DNA from: an uncultured Porphyromonadaceae bacterium
GTDB lineage: Bacteria > Bacteroidota > Bacteroidia > Bacteroidales > Muribaculaceae
Assembly (NCBI GenBank): GCA_902493335.1
Contig: CABUPJ010000025.1
Coordinates: 1-45,779 of the forward strand
Reading direction: 5' to 3'
DNA length: 45,779 nucleotides
Part shown: positions 25,169-34,896 of the stretch, piece by piece
Position numbering within the stretch: position 1 is the first letter of the stretch
Layout: each line of letters opens with the position of its first letter
The notes under the pieces: generated by a model
Told to the model about the DNA's origin: nothing
What the model saw: only the letters and a program-made list of their open reading frames with translations
The model's database searches: none
Position numbers and translations under genes: made by a program

Positions 25169-26307
25169 CTTATCCCTCCTCTAATAAATTGCAACGCTTT
25201 TTTTGATTGAGCCAACGAATTAAACGCATTTGAAATCAATTCTTTACCTTTCGCACCTATATTTTGTGCCATAATGGGGTTTTCTACTATCCAGCATAAG
25301 TTTTCTGCAAAATCAACCGGATTATCTGGCTCTGCTAATAATCCATTGATCTTATGTTTGATGAAATTCGGGATTTCACCCACCTTGGTAACCACGACCG
25401 GATTCCCGGTCGCCAAATATTCACCCAACTTAGTTGGAAATCCATTTTTAGCTTGTAAATTGTCCGGTCTGGCTAACGCTAAAATCGAAGCGTTAAATAA
25501 TAATTGTGGAATTTTTTCGGGAGGTACAGCACCGGTAAAAATTACAGAACCTGTAATATGAAGTTCTTGGGTTAATTTTATCAATGATGGCAATACCATT
25601 TCATTAACTCCTTTTCCAATTATATATAATTTATAAGAAGGGTGTGTTTTATGGAAAATATTAAAGGCACGAATTAGCGTGTCGCACCCATCTTTTTCAT
25701 ATGATACTGCGCCACAATATGCCACATATTTTTCTGATACTGTTCTTTGTAAACCAATGAATCTCGATTCATCAACGAACATATTTATAATATGTATTTT
25801 TTTACTATCAATTCCTTGAGATATATAATATTGTTCTAATGATTTAGAAATAACGAATAAACCGTCTAAGTTCTTCAATAATTTGATTTTCCTAACATTA
25901 CTCCAATTTATAAAACGGCTATTCCCATAAATAGCTGGATGTTCTGTTATTTCACAGAAAACCTTTGCTTTATGTTTTATTAAGCTTGCGATACACAATT
26001 GATATTCGTATCCGCCATATACAAAATACTTGTCGCCAAATTGTACCGACTTCTTAAATACAAGCAGATTTTTTAGAAAAGATAGAAGCCTAAATCTTTT
26101 AGCCAAAAAGCCATCATTTTCAAATAAATTTACAACATTTACACCTGGAATATCTATACTATAATATGACCTTTTTTTATCAGAAATAAGAAAATATAGA
26201 TAAACTTCCTCGCCCTCTTCTGCAAATGATTTTGCATACGCCAATACTCGATTAGTCCATGCTTCACCGGGACAATACCTTCTTAGAAGAAATAAAACTT
26301 TTCCCAT
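25165..26307 (-). CDS. glycosyltransferase family 4
   Basis: 380-residue GT-B enzyme. The Rossmann-like donor domain begins near YVAYCGAVSYEKDGCDTLI, and the donor loop is NGFPTKLGEYLATGNPVVVTKVGEIPNFI, a typical GT4 pattern. Specificity is unknown. A 280-bp gap upstream (26308-26587) holds a candidate internal promoter, so this gene and those after it could be partly uncoupled from the main promoter. Confidence 0.87.
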   Translation of the reverse strand: MGKVLFLLRRYCPGEAWTNRVLAYAKSFAEEGEEVYLYFLISDKKRSYYSIDIPGVNVVNLFENDGFLAKRFRLLSFLKNLLVFKKSVQFGDKYFVYGGYEYQLCIASLIKHKAKVFCEITEHPAIYGNSRFINWSNVRKIKLLKNLDGLFVISKSLEQYYISQGIDSKKIHIINMFVDESRFIGLQRTVSEKYVAYCGAVSYEKDGCDTLIRAFNIFHKTHPSYKLYIIGKGVNEMVLPSLIKLTQELHITGSVIFTGAVPPEKIPQLLFNASILALARPDNLQAKNGFPTKLGEYLATGNPVVVTKVGEIPNFIKHKINGLLAEPDNPVDFAENLCWIVENPIMAQNIGAKGKELISNAFNSLAQSKKALQFIRGGIR

Positions 26308-26357
26308 AAAATTCTTTTTAATAAGAATATAGAATTCCCAATAACACGTAATTTAAT

Positions 26358-26388
26358 CAAAAATATACAGATTCCACCATGTGTTAAA
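26358..26388 (-). promoter_or_regulatory. candidate internal promoter of the polysaccharide locus
   Basis: On the minus strand TTTA (26388-26385), a 19-base spacer and TATTTTTG (26365-26358) resemble the Bacteroidota promoter. The expected start near 26351 precedes the ATG at 26307. Chance matches are likely in such AT-rich DNA, hence the low confidence. Confidence 0.35.
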
Positions 26389-26587
26389 CATAATTAAATT
26401 CCAAATTCAATTTGATAAGACAGCAGGCTAAAAGATAAGATTGCATCATAGCCGATAACTCAAATAAAACCGTTTTTCAGATTTGCTTAATTTTTGTTGA
26501 AAAAGTTTTTATATTATTCTTGGCTGATAGCTAAAAATTTGATTATACTTTGTGAATATTATTGACAGTCACCTACAATTTATTATA

Positions 26588-27649
26588 TCAAATTTTATAA
26601 AACTTTTTATACCATTTTGCGAATCTTCGGAGACCTTCGCGCAGCGAGGTCGATGGTTTGAAACCAAAGTCTCGCTCAAGTGGCGTGGTATCAGCAAATG
26701 TCACGGGGACATCACCAGGCTGCATTGGCACAAGTTCTTTGTGCGCTTCGAAGTCGTAGTCGGTAGGCAGAACTCCTGCAGCAACGAGCTCCTCCTGAAG
26801 TATCTGAACGAAGTCGAGGAGATTTTCGGGATTACTGTTGCCGATGTTGTAAACGGCGTATGGCGGAATGGGAAGACCGTCTTCACCGGTATGCCGTTCG
26901 GGCGCTTTCTTCATCACGCGAATAACACCCTCGACAATATCGTCAACATAAGTGAAGTCGCGTTTGCAGTTTCCATAGTTGAAGATTTTTATTGTCTCAC
27001 CTTTGAGCAACTTATCAGTGAAGCCGAAATATGCCATATCAGGGCGCCCCGCAGGGCCATAGACAGTGAAGAATCGTAAACCGGTTGATGGTATATTGTA
27101 AAGCTTGGAATATGCATGAGCCATCAGTTCATTACTCTTCTTAGTGGCCGCATAAAGTGACACAGGATTGTCTACCATATCTTCGGTTGAATATGGCACT
27201 TTCTTATTTGATCCATAAACCGAAGAACTTGAAGCGTAGACAAGATGTTTCACGCCTTTCGCTCCGTTGTCGTATGAATGACGACAAGCCTCAAGAATAT
27301 TATAGAAGCCGATAAGATTGGATTCAATATACGCATCAGGATTGGTTATAGAATAACGGACACCGGCTTGAGCAGCAAGATTGACAACTATATCGGGAGC
27401 GAATTCTGCAAAAAGAGAATCAATCAGCACTTTGTCAGCAATGTTCCCTTTTACAAATCTCCACACCGAGCCGGAATTAGACTCTACGGATTTATCTATT
27501 TCGGCGAGGCGGAAATCTTTTATGGCTGGATCATAATAATTGTTAAGACTGTCAATGCCTAAAATCTCAATGTTTTTTTCCCGTTTAAGGAGTTGCATTA
27601 CCAGATTAGCGCCAATAAATCCGGCCGCTCCTGTCACTAACACTTTCAT
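26588..27649 (-). CDS. UDP-glucuronate 4-epimerase-type NAD-dependent epimerase
   Basis: 353-residue extended SDR enzyme. It has the NAD-binding motif TGAAGFIGANL, the serine strip YASSSSVYG, the catalytic Y-x3-K (SLYAATKKSNELMAHAYS), and FTVYGPAGRPDMAYF as in UDP-GlcA 4-epimerases. It likely converts UDP-GlcA, made by the adjacent dehydrogenase, to UDP-GalA as a donor for the surface polysaccharide. It follows that dehydrogenase by three bases. Confidence 0.9.
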   Translation of the reverse strand: MKVLVTGAAGFIGANLVMQLLKREKNIEILGIDSLNNYYDPAIKDFRLAEIDKSVESNSGSVWRFVKGNIADKVLIDSLFAEFAPDIVVNLAAQAGVRYSITNPDAYIESNLIGFYNILEACRHSYDNGAKGVKHLVYASSSSVYGSNKKVPYSTEDMVDNPVSLYAATKKSNELMAHAYSKLYNIPSTGLRFFTVYGPAGRPDMAYFGFTDKLLKGETIKIFNYGNCKRDFTYVDDIVEGVIRVMKKAPERHTGEDGLPIPPYAVYNIGNSNPENLLDFVQILQEELVAAGVLPTDYDFEAHKELVPMQPGDVPVTFADTTPLERDFGFKPSTSLREGLRRFAKWYKKFYKI

Positions 27650-27652
27650 TTG

Positions 27653-28936
27653 TCAATCACGTTTGAATATATCGCGTGTATATACTTTATCACCCACACT
27701 GTCAAGACACTCGTCATAGCGATTGGCGATGACGGCATCTGACATAGTCTTAAATTTATCTATATCATTGACGACCTGACTACCAAAGAATGTCGAACCG
27801 TCTTCAAGTGTCGGCTCATAGATAATGACGGTGGCGCCTTTGGCTTTTATGCGTTTCATCACACCCTGGATGCTGCTTTGGCGAAAGTTGTCTGAGTTAG
27901 ATTTCATTGTCAATCTATAGACACCTATCACGACAGATTTATCAGGTGTCCACCCGGCCGTGTGGAGCACTTGATCTGCAATGAAATCTTTACGTGTGCG
28001 ATTGCTTTCGACAATAGCTGACATCATATTCTGTGGGACATCAGCATAATTAGCCAAAAGTTGTTTGGTATCTTTCGGCAGGCAGTATCCTCCATATCCG
28101 AAAGAGGGATTGTTATAGTGTGTGCCGATTCGCGGATCGAGGCCTATACCCTCTATTATGGCTCGAGAGTCAAGCCCCTTTACTTCTGCATAAGTATCGA
28201 GTTCGTTGAAGTAACTTACACGGAGTGCAAGGTATGTGTTGGCGAAAAGCTTGACAGCCTCGGCCTCCTTCATGCCCATATAAAGAACCGGTATATCTTC
28301 TTTAATCGCTCCTTGCTGAAGTAGTCCGGCGAATGTGTGGGCTGATTCGGTAAGTTTATCAAGGTCAGTAACCGCCATGATAGCCTCGTTCTCTTCGGCA
28401 AATCGCGGCTGATCGATAATCTTGGGAATACCGGCGATGATACGCGAAGGATAAAGATTGTCGTACAGAGCCTTGCTCTCGCGAAGAAACTCAGGGAAGA
28501 AAAGCAGATTGAGCCGTCTGGCACCTTTAGCCGCATACCTCACATAAAGACTGCGGCAATACCCTACGGGTATGGTAGACTTTATCACCAGCACTGCGTC
28601 AGGATTGACACTTAAAACAAGATCTATGACATCCTCGATGCAGTGTGTGTCAAAAAAATTCTTGACCGAATCGTAGTTGGTAGGTGCGGCGATGACGACA
28701 AAATCAGCCTCACGGTAAGCACAAGCTCCGTCGAGCGTCGCAGTAAGGTTAAGGTCTTTCTCTGCAAGATACTTTTCAATATACTCGTCCTGAATAGGCG
28801 ATTTGCGCCGATTGATGAGACACACTTTTTCTGGAATCACATCAACCGCTGCAACCTGATTGTGTTGAGCCAAAAGTGTTGCGACCGATAGTCCGACATA
28901 ACCGGTGCCGGCAACAGCTATTTTATATTGTTTCAT
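27653..28936 (-). CDS. ugd: UDP-glucose 6-dehydrogenase
   Basis: 427-residue nucleotide-sugar dehydrogenase. The NAD-binding start is AVAGTGYVGLSVATLL; there is also KSTIPVGY, LFFPEFLRESKALYDNLYPSRI, and the catalytic cysteine in FGYGGYCLPKDTKQL. It makes UDP-glucuronate by two-step NAD-dependent oxidation of UDP-glucose. It is paired with the 4-epimerase immediately downstream. It is distinct from the second dehydrogenase at 35808-37085, which belongs to the UDP-HexNAc branch. Confidence 0.92.
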   Translation of the reverse strand: MKQYKIAVAGTGYVGLSVATLLAQHNQVAAVDVIPEKVCLINRRKSPIQDEYIEKYLAEKDLNLTATLDGACAYREADFVVIAAPTNYDSVKNFFDTHCIEDVIDLVLSVNPDAVLVIKSTIPVGYCRSLYVRYAAKGARRLNLLFFPEFLRESKALYDNLYPSRIIAGIPKIIDQPRFAEENEAIMAVTDLDKLTESAHTFAGLLQQGAIKEDIPVLYMGMKEAEAVKLFANTYLALRVSYFNELDTYAEVKGLDSRAIIEGIGLDPRIGTHYNNPSFGYGGYCLPKDTKQLLANYADVPQNMMSAIVESNRTRKDFIADQVLHTAGWTPDKSVVIGVYRLTMKSNSDNFRQSSIQGVMKRIKAKGATVIIYEPTLEDGSTFFGSQVVNDIDKFKTMSDAVIANRYDECLDSVGDKVYTRDIFKRD

Positions 28937-29356
28937 TGTAGGTTTTATTTATTATTCTTCCACTTTAACTTCTTTACAGATAGCTTAAGAATCCATATTT
29001 TAGAAAATCCACTTAGATTCGCAACATTACTAATACTTATATTGCATAGCGGATAATTAATCGGTTTCCATACAATTGATTTATGTTACCAATGCATTTT
29101 CTTTATTCTGCCGATAAGAAAACCATCGGAGCGATATACACATTAAGCTTTACTTTAAACACCGATTGTCAAACACACGAATCTGTAGTGCTAAAAATGC
29201 TCTTTGTCATGTATGCCAGTACACTCGGCAATCCCTTAGGATAAAGGCTACCAATAAATATACTATTCATATTTGATAATAATCCCACACATTTTTGCCC
29301 TGACGCAAAAAAATTATGCTTAATTTATTTGGTAGTGACATTTAATAAATATTCTA
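28937..29356. other. 420-bp AT-rich intergenic stretch, nothing recognised
   Basis: It lies between wzy and ugd in the polysaccharide locus. I see no open frame of note, no minus-strand TAnnTTTG promoter, no clear hairpin terminator and no repeat. It may be the residue of a deleted gene. Confidence 0.5.
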
Positions 29357-30547
29357 TCATCCAAATCTTTTTCGACTTTTTAAAGCAGTAACATATCCGT
29401 AGAAAAATATCATGAACAGAAAGAATTGATATACTCCTTGAATTACCGGTTCTGTCATTGCTTGCGCAAGCATGACTACGCATAGTACAATCAGATAACA
29501 GCTTTCAAAGGAGTCAAGAATTTTCTTTCTATGTATTGCAATAGTATATTTAAGTGTCTGAAATGCGATTACAATCAGCAATATAAACGGGACAACTCCT
29601 CCAATTAGACCAGCATCCAACCATAAATTATGAGCATATTTTATTTTATAGGCCGTTACATATCCTTTCCCTCCTATGGGCCTTTCTATAATTTGACTGA
29701 CTGCATCAGTCCAACGACTAAAACGACCACCACCAGTCATTGCCGAAAAGTCCCCGTTTTCTTCTCGAGATAAGTATCCGTGCATTGCATCATTCATTAA
29801 TAATGAATCGGATAAATAAAGGTAAAATATTAGGAGAATCATCGTGCCGATTAATAATGTATATAATATTCGTTTACGATTATATGGCGGTATGAATACT
29901 GTGGCAAGGACTGCAATGACTGCAAGGGCTAATCCGGTTCTGTTTAATATATGTATGGTGCAAAAAATAGCCATTAGACTTAAACAGAACATGAAAAACA
30001 TTATTTTTTTGTCATATTTACTGATAGTCGGGACTAAAATCATTGCCACTCCTGCTATAGCTAATGAAAACATAACGCCATATCCGGTCGCAGAAAGAGT
30101 GTGACCGCTTGCAAACTCAATTTCACGGCTAATTTTAATTAATTCACCTGATTTTACGACGTCGACCATACTGAAATAAATACCCGGTGCGGCAAGACAA
30201 AACACCAATGACACAATTATCATTAATATAGTTTTTCCTGAATACAATTTTGTCCCTAACAGATTACCACATGAATAAATAATTATTGGAAAGATTAAAT
30301 AAAATACAAATTGTGATGTAATTAACTCTGCTCCCCTTATTAAAAACGAAAACGTATAAAACATAGAAAAGAGTATTACCAACAGTGAACCTGTATTAAA
30401 TCTATTCTTGAATACATACGGGAAAAGGAGTATCAACAAATACATTGAATATCCTCCTGCAATCAATGGCATCATTGATATGCATAGAATGACATACATG
30501 AACAAGTATTTCCTTAAATCACCATATATTAAACCATTCAGCATCAT
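29357..30547 (-). CDS. wzy: Wzy-type polysaccharide polymerase (O-antigen ligase/polymerase family)
   Basis: The 396-residue polytopic membrane protein has about ten to twelve hydrophobic segments and a large extracytoplasmic loop at about 245-305 (SREENGDFSAMTGGGRFSRW, then YAHNLWLDAGLIGG). The H-N-x-x-x-x-x-x-x-G pattern in that loop is typical of Wzy/WaaL-like proteins. It is expected to polymerise lipid-linked repeat units on the periplasmic side after Wzx flips them. Wzy proteins diverge strongly, so the call rests on topology, the loop motif and position next to wzx. Confidence 0.82.
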   Translation of the reverse strand: MMLNGLIYGDLRKYLFMYVILCISMMPLIAGGYSMYLLILLFPYVFKNRFNTGSLLVILFSMFYTFSFLIRGAELITSQFVFYLIFPIIIYSCGNLLGTKLYSGKTILMIIVSLVFCLAAPGIYFSMVDVVKSGELIKISREIEFASGHTLSATGYGVMFSLAIAGVAMILVPTISKYDKKIMFFMFCLSLMAIFCTIHILNRTGLALAVIAVLATVFIPPYNRKRILYTLLIGTMILLIFYLYLSDSLLMNDAMHGYLSREENGDFSAMTGGGRFSRWTDAVSQIIERPIGGKGYVTAYKIKYAHNLWLDAGLIGGVVPFILLIVIAFQTLKYTIAIHRKKILDSFESCYLIVLCVVMLAQAMTEPVIQGVYQFFLFMIFFYGYVTALKSRKRFG

Positions 30548-30591
30548 TAAAAAGTAGTTACTAATTCGTGATTAATTCTTCTCTGCTTTAT

Positions 30592-32127
30592 TTAATGCCT
30601 CCAAGACTTAAATTTAGTTTTTAAACTATGTGCGATTGAATCAACTTTTATTTTTTCCTGAACTGATAAAGACCATTTGTATGTTGTGATTATAAACAAT
30701 GGGATCGACACAACATAAGTCAATAAAAAACTGGCAGGAAATTTTGGACCATAAGATACCAAAACACAAGCTAAAACCGAAACAACTGTCGGCATTATGC
30801 TTTTAACCATTACGTTTCTGCAGAACATTGATGCATTAAAACCATCTGACCCTCTAAGCAGCGGAATTCGCAAATACATGCAAAATGTCTCAACTCCCAC
30901 AAATAATATTGAAACCCATATCATTGGGCAACCAACGCGAAGTATAAACCAACATAATGGCAAAATCAAGAACTTTGGTGTATTGGTCCAAAATATATAT
31001 TTCCCTATTTTGCCCAATGCTCTGTTTGCAATTCCTAATCCAGCCGTTAGCATATCAAGTGTTTGGGCAGCCAAAAACATACACCCAAATGTCATAGTAT
31101 AATCAGGTACATTGCCAAGCCAAAGTTCAAGAAGGGGCTGCATTGCAAACATAGTAGGGATACCAACCATAGCAAGCAGCAAATACGAAAATTTACTTTG
31201 AAATTCGGCTAAAAACCACATTCTGTTTTTATCTTCAGCACCTTTTGCTGCTATCAATTGAGGTGCAATCGCATTCCCAAGCGATGCGCTCACAAAACTG
31301 ACCATACCGACTATCTGCATTCCGATACCGTATGCAGCGTTTACCGCAGCGCCACGAAGTTTGTTAAGAACTATGGCTAGACCTTGATTCCTCATTGCGA
31401 TACATAACGACGAATATGTTATCCAACCTGTAAATACTCCTAATTCTTTTAAATATTTTTTATTGAAATCGCGAATCCGAGGGAATACACATTCATCACA
31501 CTTTATATGAGAATAAGTTGCAAATGCAAGTAGATTAAAACATGTAATGCCAAGCATAATCCACCCATAACCGACGAGTTTATCTCCTGGAAGATATATA
31601 AGAATAATGACAAAGATTACTTTAAATAAGCCGTCGCATACATCTATTATGGATGTATAAACTATGTTTTCCCGCGAAATAAGGAGTGCCCTGTATGGAG
31701 CAGCGACAAACGAAATATACACCATCACAACCACCATCTGATAAATGATAGCTCCAGCTTTCGCTCTATTTGGCGGGATATTAAGAAATCCTCCAAAAAG
31801 GAATGGCGTAAGACACTCCAATATAATCAAGACACAAAAACCTATGATAATATGTAGCAATAATGAATTGCTGAATACATTCCTTAAAGCGATAATATCA
31901 CCTTTACCTTGATAAATGGACAAAAAACGTTGTGTACTGCCAACAAGGGAGCTTGTAATAAAAGAAAGCATACTAACAACACCGGCGACAAGTGAATAAA
32001 TTCCATAGTCGGTAACGCCCAATATGTTCAGCACCAAACGTACTGAAACAAGCGATAACAGCATATTGAGAATGGTTCTCACATACTGCGCCAATGTATT
32101 GACTATTATACGATTTGATGCGTACAT
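30592..32127 (-). CDS. wzx: Wzx-type oligosaccharide flippase
   Basis: The 511-residue integral membrane protein of the MOP superfamily has about 12-14 hydrophobic segments spread over the whole length. It begins with a typical RIIVNTLAQYVRTILNMLLSLVSVRLVL segment of which the first helix is amphipathic. It flips undecaprenyl-linked repeat units across the inner membrane. The start overlaps the stop of the TupA-like gene as TGATG, so the two are coupled; the polymerase gene follows 44 bases downstream. Confidence 0.9.
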   Translation of the reverse strand: MYASNRIIVNTLAQYVRTILNMLLSLVSVRLVLNILGVTDYGIYSLVAGVVSMLSFITSSLVGSTQRFLSIYQGKGDIIALRNVFSNSLLLHIIIGFCVLIILECLTPFLFGGFLNIPPNRAKAGAIIYQMVVVMVYISFVAAPYRALLISRENIVYTSIIDVCDGLFKVIFVIILIYLPGDKLVGYGWIMLGITCFNLLAFATYSHIKCDECVFPRIRDFNKKYLKELGVFTGWITYSSLCIAMRNQGLAIVLNKLRGAAVNAAYGIGMQIVGMVSFVSASLGNAIAPQLIAAKGAEDKNRMWFLAEFQSKFSYLLLAMVGIPTMFAMQPLLELWLGNVPDYTMTFGCMFLAAQTLDMLTAGLGIANRALGKIGKYIFWTNTPKFLILPLCWFILRVGCPMIWVSILFVGVETFCMYLRIPLLRGSDGFNASMFCRNVMVKSIMPTVVSVLACVLVSYGPKFPASFLLTYVVSIPLFIITTYKWSLSVQEKIKVDSIAHSLKTKFKSWRH

Positions 32128-32999
32128 CAGTCGTTAAACAGTTTTCCTTCTTGTACTAAACTGTAATAGTTGTTAGTAAATAAAATTCCACCTGCCGGCG
32201 TAAAGGTTAATTCTCCAAAATATACCTTATCTTTATATTCATATAAATCAACACGAACGCATTTGAAATCTTTTGACAATATTTTGGCAATTGATACCAT
32301 TTCATCCCAATGTCTTGGCTTTTCAAATATATTTTTAGTCGATAAATATTTATCGATGGTATAAGGAAGAATATTACCCTGTTCATCAACTCTCATAACT
32401 TTATGTGAGTTTTCGGTCCGTTCGAGGATGATTAAACATTCTCCAATTTTTCCATTTATACACATAAACTTATAGTCTATTGGGGCCTCATGATTTTCAG
32501 TTTCTATCAATTCCTCTGCATAAAGTTTGGGCGGGATTCTATAATAATGTGGTTCCCATACATAATTTTTATTTAAAATTAGGGCTTGATTCATTCTTTT
32601 CCGCAAATCGTCTATATCCTTTATTTTTGTTTTATCATAACAGATAAAATGGCCACCTGAACCATTATTAGGTTTTAATGCGAATTTATCAGGTAGTTTT
32701 TCGAAATCAATTTCTTCACTACTATCCCATACGCCATACACATTCAAGAGATGATTGCCTAAACCCTTAGATTCAATATACTTTCGAACAGCTACTTTAT
32801 CTGCATAATATGAATATTTAAAATATTCTTTCGTCAGCATAGCCGATAAAATATGTTCAGACAAATCTTTTGGTTTTAACAAATTAGGGAATTTATGTCT
32901 TACCTGAAAATATTTTATATTATAGGCAAAATATCGTCCGGCTTTGCCCAAATGCATACACATATTTAAAAGTACTTGAGATAGCCCAAAATATTTCAT
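32127..32999 (-). CDS. TupA-like ATP-grasp protein
   Basis: 290-residue ATP-grasp fold protein of the type found in polysaccharide loci (TupA-like). Landmarks are LPDKFALKPNNGSGGHFICYDKTKI (nucleotide-binding lysine and Gly-rich loop), LYAEELIE, DYKFMCINGKIGECLII, and the late metal-binding RVDLYEY...FGELTFTPAGG. ATP-grasp enzymes join a carboxylate to an amine; in this setting ligation of an amino acid or similar group to a uronic or amino sugar is plausible but unproven. The start is set at 32999, since a start at 33005 would be a TTG inside the previous gene. Confidence 0.82.
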   Translation of the reverse strand: MKYFGLSQVLLNMCMHLGKAGRYFAYNIKYFQVRHKFPNLLKPKDLSEHILSAMLTKEYFKYSYYADKVAVRKYIESKGLGNHLLNVYGVWDSSEEIDFEKLPDKFALKPNNGSGGHFICYDKTKIKDIDDLRKRMNQALILNKNYVWEPHYYRIPPKLYAEELIETENHEAPIDYKFMCINGKIGECLIILERTENSHKVMRVDEQGNILPYTIDKYLSTKNIFEKPRHWDEMVSIAKILSKDFKCVRVDLYEYKDKVYFGELTFTPAGGILFTNNYYSLVQEGKLFND

Positions 33000-33001
33000 A
33001 A

Positions 33002-33718
33002 TCAATCAATGACTCTTGGTAAGAAAAACTGGTATTTTGATGTAAAATGATTTATCGGAGCAAATATGGTGCAAAAAGCTATTTCGAAGCCAGCCTTCCG
33101 TGCTTGGCGTTTAATGCTATTGGATATTGAGCTTGGACGGCCAAATGGATATGCGAAATATTTAATCTCGCTACCAGTCAAGTCCTCCAACTGCTTTTTT
33201 GATCCAACAATTTCTTCATAGCTATTTTTTACCTTTCTCAACATTGGATGTGTTATTGTATGAGCTCCGATAGTACATAGCGGCTCAGATAGAAGCGTGT
33301 CTAAATCGCTCTTGTTTATGTAGCCCGGGGTTTCGAGATACGAAGTCGTAAGAAACAGCGTAAAAGGTATCTGCAACTCTTTTAATACGGGATATGCATC
33401 TGATAGAAAACTGTCAGGAACATCATCAAATGTGACTGTAGCATATCGACCTTTTCCTCCGTGATGGACTAAATCGTTTATCTCATCCATGCTGATGAAT
33501 TTCACTCCGTCGTCTATCCGCTTTTGCAGTGTCTGCCGGAATTCTTCGACGGTACGGCGACAACTTGGGATTGCATCTACATATTCATCAGTCACATGAT
33601 GGAACATCAACACATCGCAGAGAAACGGACTTGTGCGATTGAAACAATTCCACCACCGACGAGTCAACTCGGTCTGAAACTGATAATAATAATTTTCGAC
33701 GCGCTTCAAAATCTTCAT
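33002..33718 (-). CDS. NodB-type polysaccharide deacetylase
   Basis: 238-residue protein, start at 33718 because its ATG overlaps the preceding stop (ATGA). The carbohydrate esterase 4 pattern is visible: TFDDVPDSF (motif 1, catalytic/metal Asp pair), IGAHTITHPML (motif 2, metal histidines) and YFAYPFGRPSS (motif 3). It is expected to remove an N- or O-acetyl group from a sugar. There is no signal peptide, so it may act on the lipid-linked intermediate in the cytoplasm. Confidence 0.87.
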   Translation of the reverse strand: MKILKRVENYYYQFQTELTRRWWNCFNRTSPFLCDVLMFHHVTDEYVDAIPSCRRTVEEFRQTLQKRIDDGVKFISMDEINDLVHHGGKGRYATVTFDDVPDSFLSDAYPVLKELQIPFTLFLTTSYLETPGYINKSDLDTLLSEPLCTIGAHTITHPMLRKVKNSYEEIVGSKKQLEDLTGSEIKYFAYPFGRPSSISNSIKRQARKAGFEIAFCTIFAPINHFTSKYQFFLPRVID

Positions 33719-34896
33719 TTGCATAATTTCCGTTTTACGGCGTTTTTGAATGTTAATAATGCGTAGCGCCATATGTGGTACACCCCGACCGAATTAAAGT
33801 AAAAGCGTAGAAATGCAAACGGGTATTTTCCTCCTTTCTTGCATTTAGCCGGTGTGTGCGTGTCATAGAGAAACAAACCATTGCCTTCGATGCCGTATTT
33901 CACATTCATTTCTATCGGACGCATCGACAGGCCAAATGAACGGATGATTTTATACGGAAGATTTTTCGGAGACAGCAGATACCGCCTATTATTCAATTCG
34001 CGTCCCTGACCATAAATATCAAGACAAAGTTCGTCATGTTTTAGCCCTAACCATTCATAAAGGCTTTCGTTATTGGTATATAGGTCATACGCTACAAGTT
34101 CAGCCGCATCCGGCATATTATATTGTTTGCACCCATACATAAGACCTACTTGTGTAGTGATAGTCGATGTATCACTATGCTCGCCAGAATCGCCAAAATT
34201 TGTAGACACAGATACATACGGGAATAAAACATGTCGTTTTGTTGAGACGACAAATGAATTATAAGGCTTTGACCAAGCCCGCGCCCAACCTTTAATCTGA
34301 GCCGGCATGTCTGTAGCATTAATTATTTGATCAGTACATATATCGTCACGCCATTTCGTGAACTTTTTCCACATAGGTTTTGTCAGAATTTCGCCAGAAG
34401 TACAGACATCCTGCCAAAGAAATACGTCTGCTCCGTTTTGCATCGGCTCAAATGGAAAACCGGCATAGCCGTTATCGTTGTTTCGATATAAAGCTATCTC
34501 TGCAATTCGATTATCATCCCCATATTTGGCAACAGCCTCTATTGCAAATTGGTAGAAGGATGAACTCAAATACAAATCATCTTCCAACAGAATTACCGCC
34601 CGGAAATACTCAGTCAAATCGGCACATTGAAATATGTGTTTTTGCAATCCTAAACGCGTCTTCTGAATGTTCAAATATTTATCGCCATACGGCCATTCGA
34701 AGTCCCGCACAAAATCATATAATTGTTCATTACCGCTACAATCTATACTGATGACTAATGGAATGTCTTTACTGGGATAATCTGCATTCAGCAGCGAACC
34801 CAAAAGCCTCTTAATAGACAGCAATCTGTTATAACCAATAACAACAATAGCTATTTTTTCTTTGTTGCCCGGATTATCAATTTCTTTAATATTCAT
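33715..34896 (-). CDS. GT-A glycosyltransferase (GT2/GT13-like)
   Basis: 393-residue enzyme with start at 34896, overlapping the previous stop by ATGA. The GT-A nucleotide-binding core begins IAIVVIGYNRLLSIKRLLGSL; the metal-binding acidic motif is AVILLEDDLYLS, where ED-D resembles the GT13 (GlcNAc transferase I) form of the DxD motif. The remaining 200 residues have no other recognisable domain. Donor and acceptor are unknown. Confidence 0.8.
   Translation of the reverse strand: MNIKEIDNPGNKEKIAIVVIGYNRLLSIKRLLGSLLNADYPSKDIPLVISIDCSGNEQLYDFVRDFEWPYGDKYLNIQKTRLGLQKHIFQCADLTEYFRAVILLEDDLYLSSSFYQFAIEAVAKYGDDNRIAEIALYRNNDNGYAGFPFEPMQNGADVFLWQDVCTSGEILTKPMWKKFTKWRDDICTDQIINATDMPAQIKGWARAWSKPYNSFVVSTKRHVLFPYVSVSTNFGDSGEHSDTSTITTQVGLMYGCKQYNMPDAAELVAYDLYTNNESLYEWLGLKHDELCLDIYGQGRELNNRRYLLSPKNLPYKIIRSFGLSMRPIEMNVKYGIEGNGLFLYDTHTPAKCKKGGKYPFAFLRFYFNSVGVYHIWRYALLTFKNAVKRKLCK

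Noticed and set aside
28937..29356. A missing gene in the wzy-ugd gap
   Set aside because: No frame, promoter or conserved segment could be recognised in either strand.
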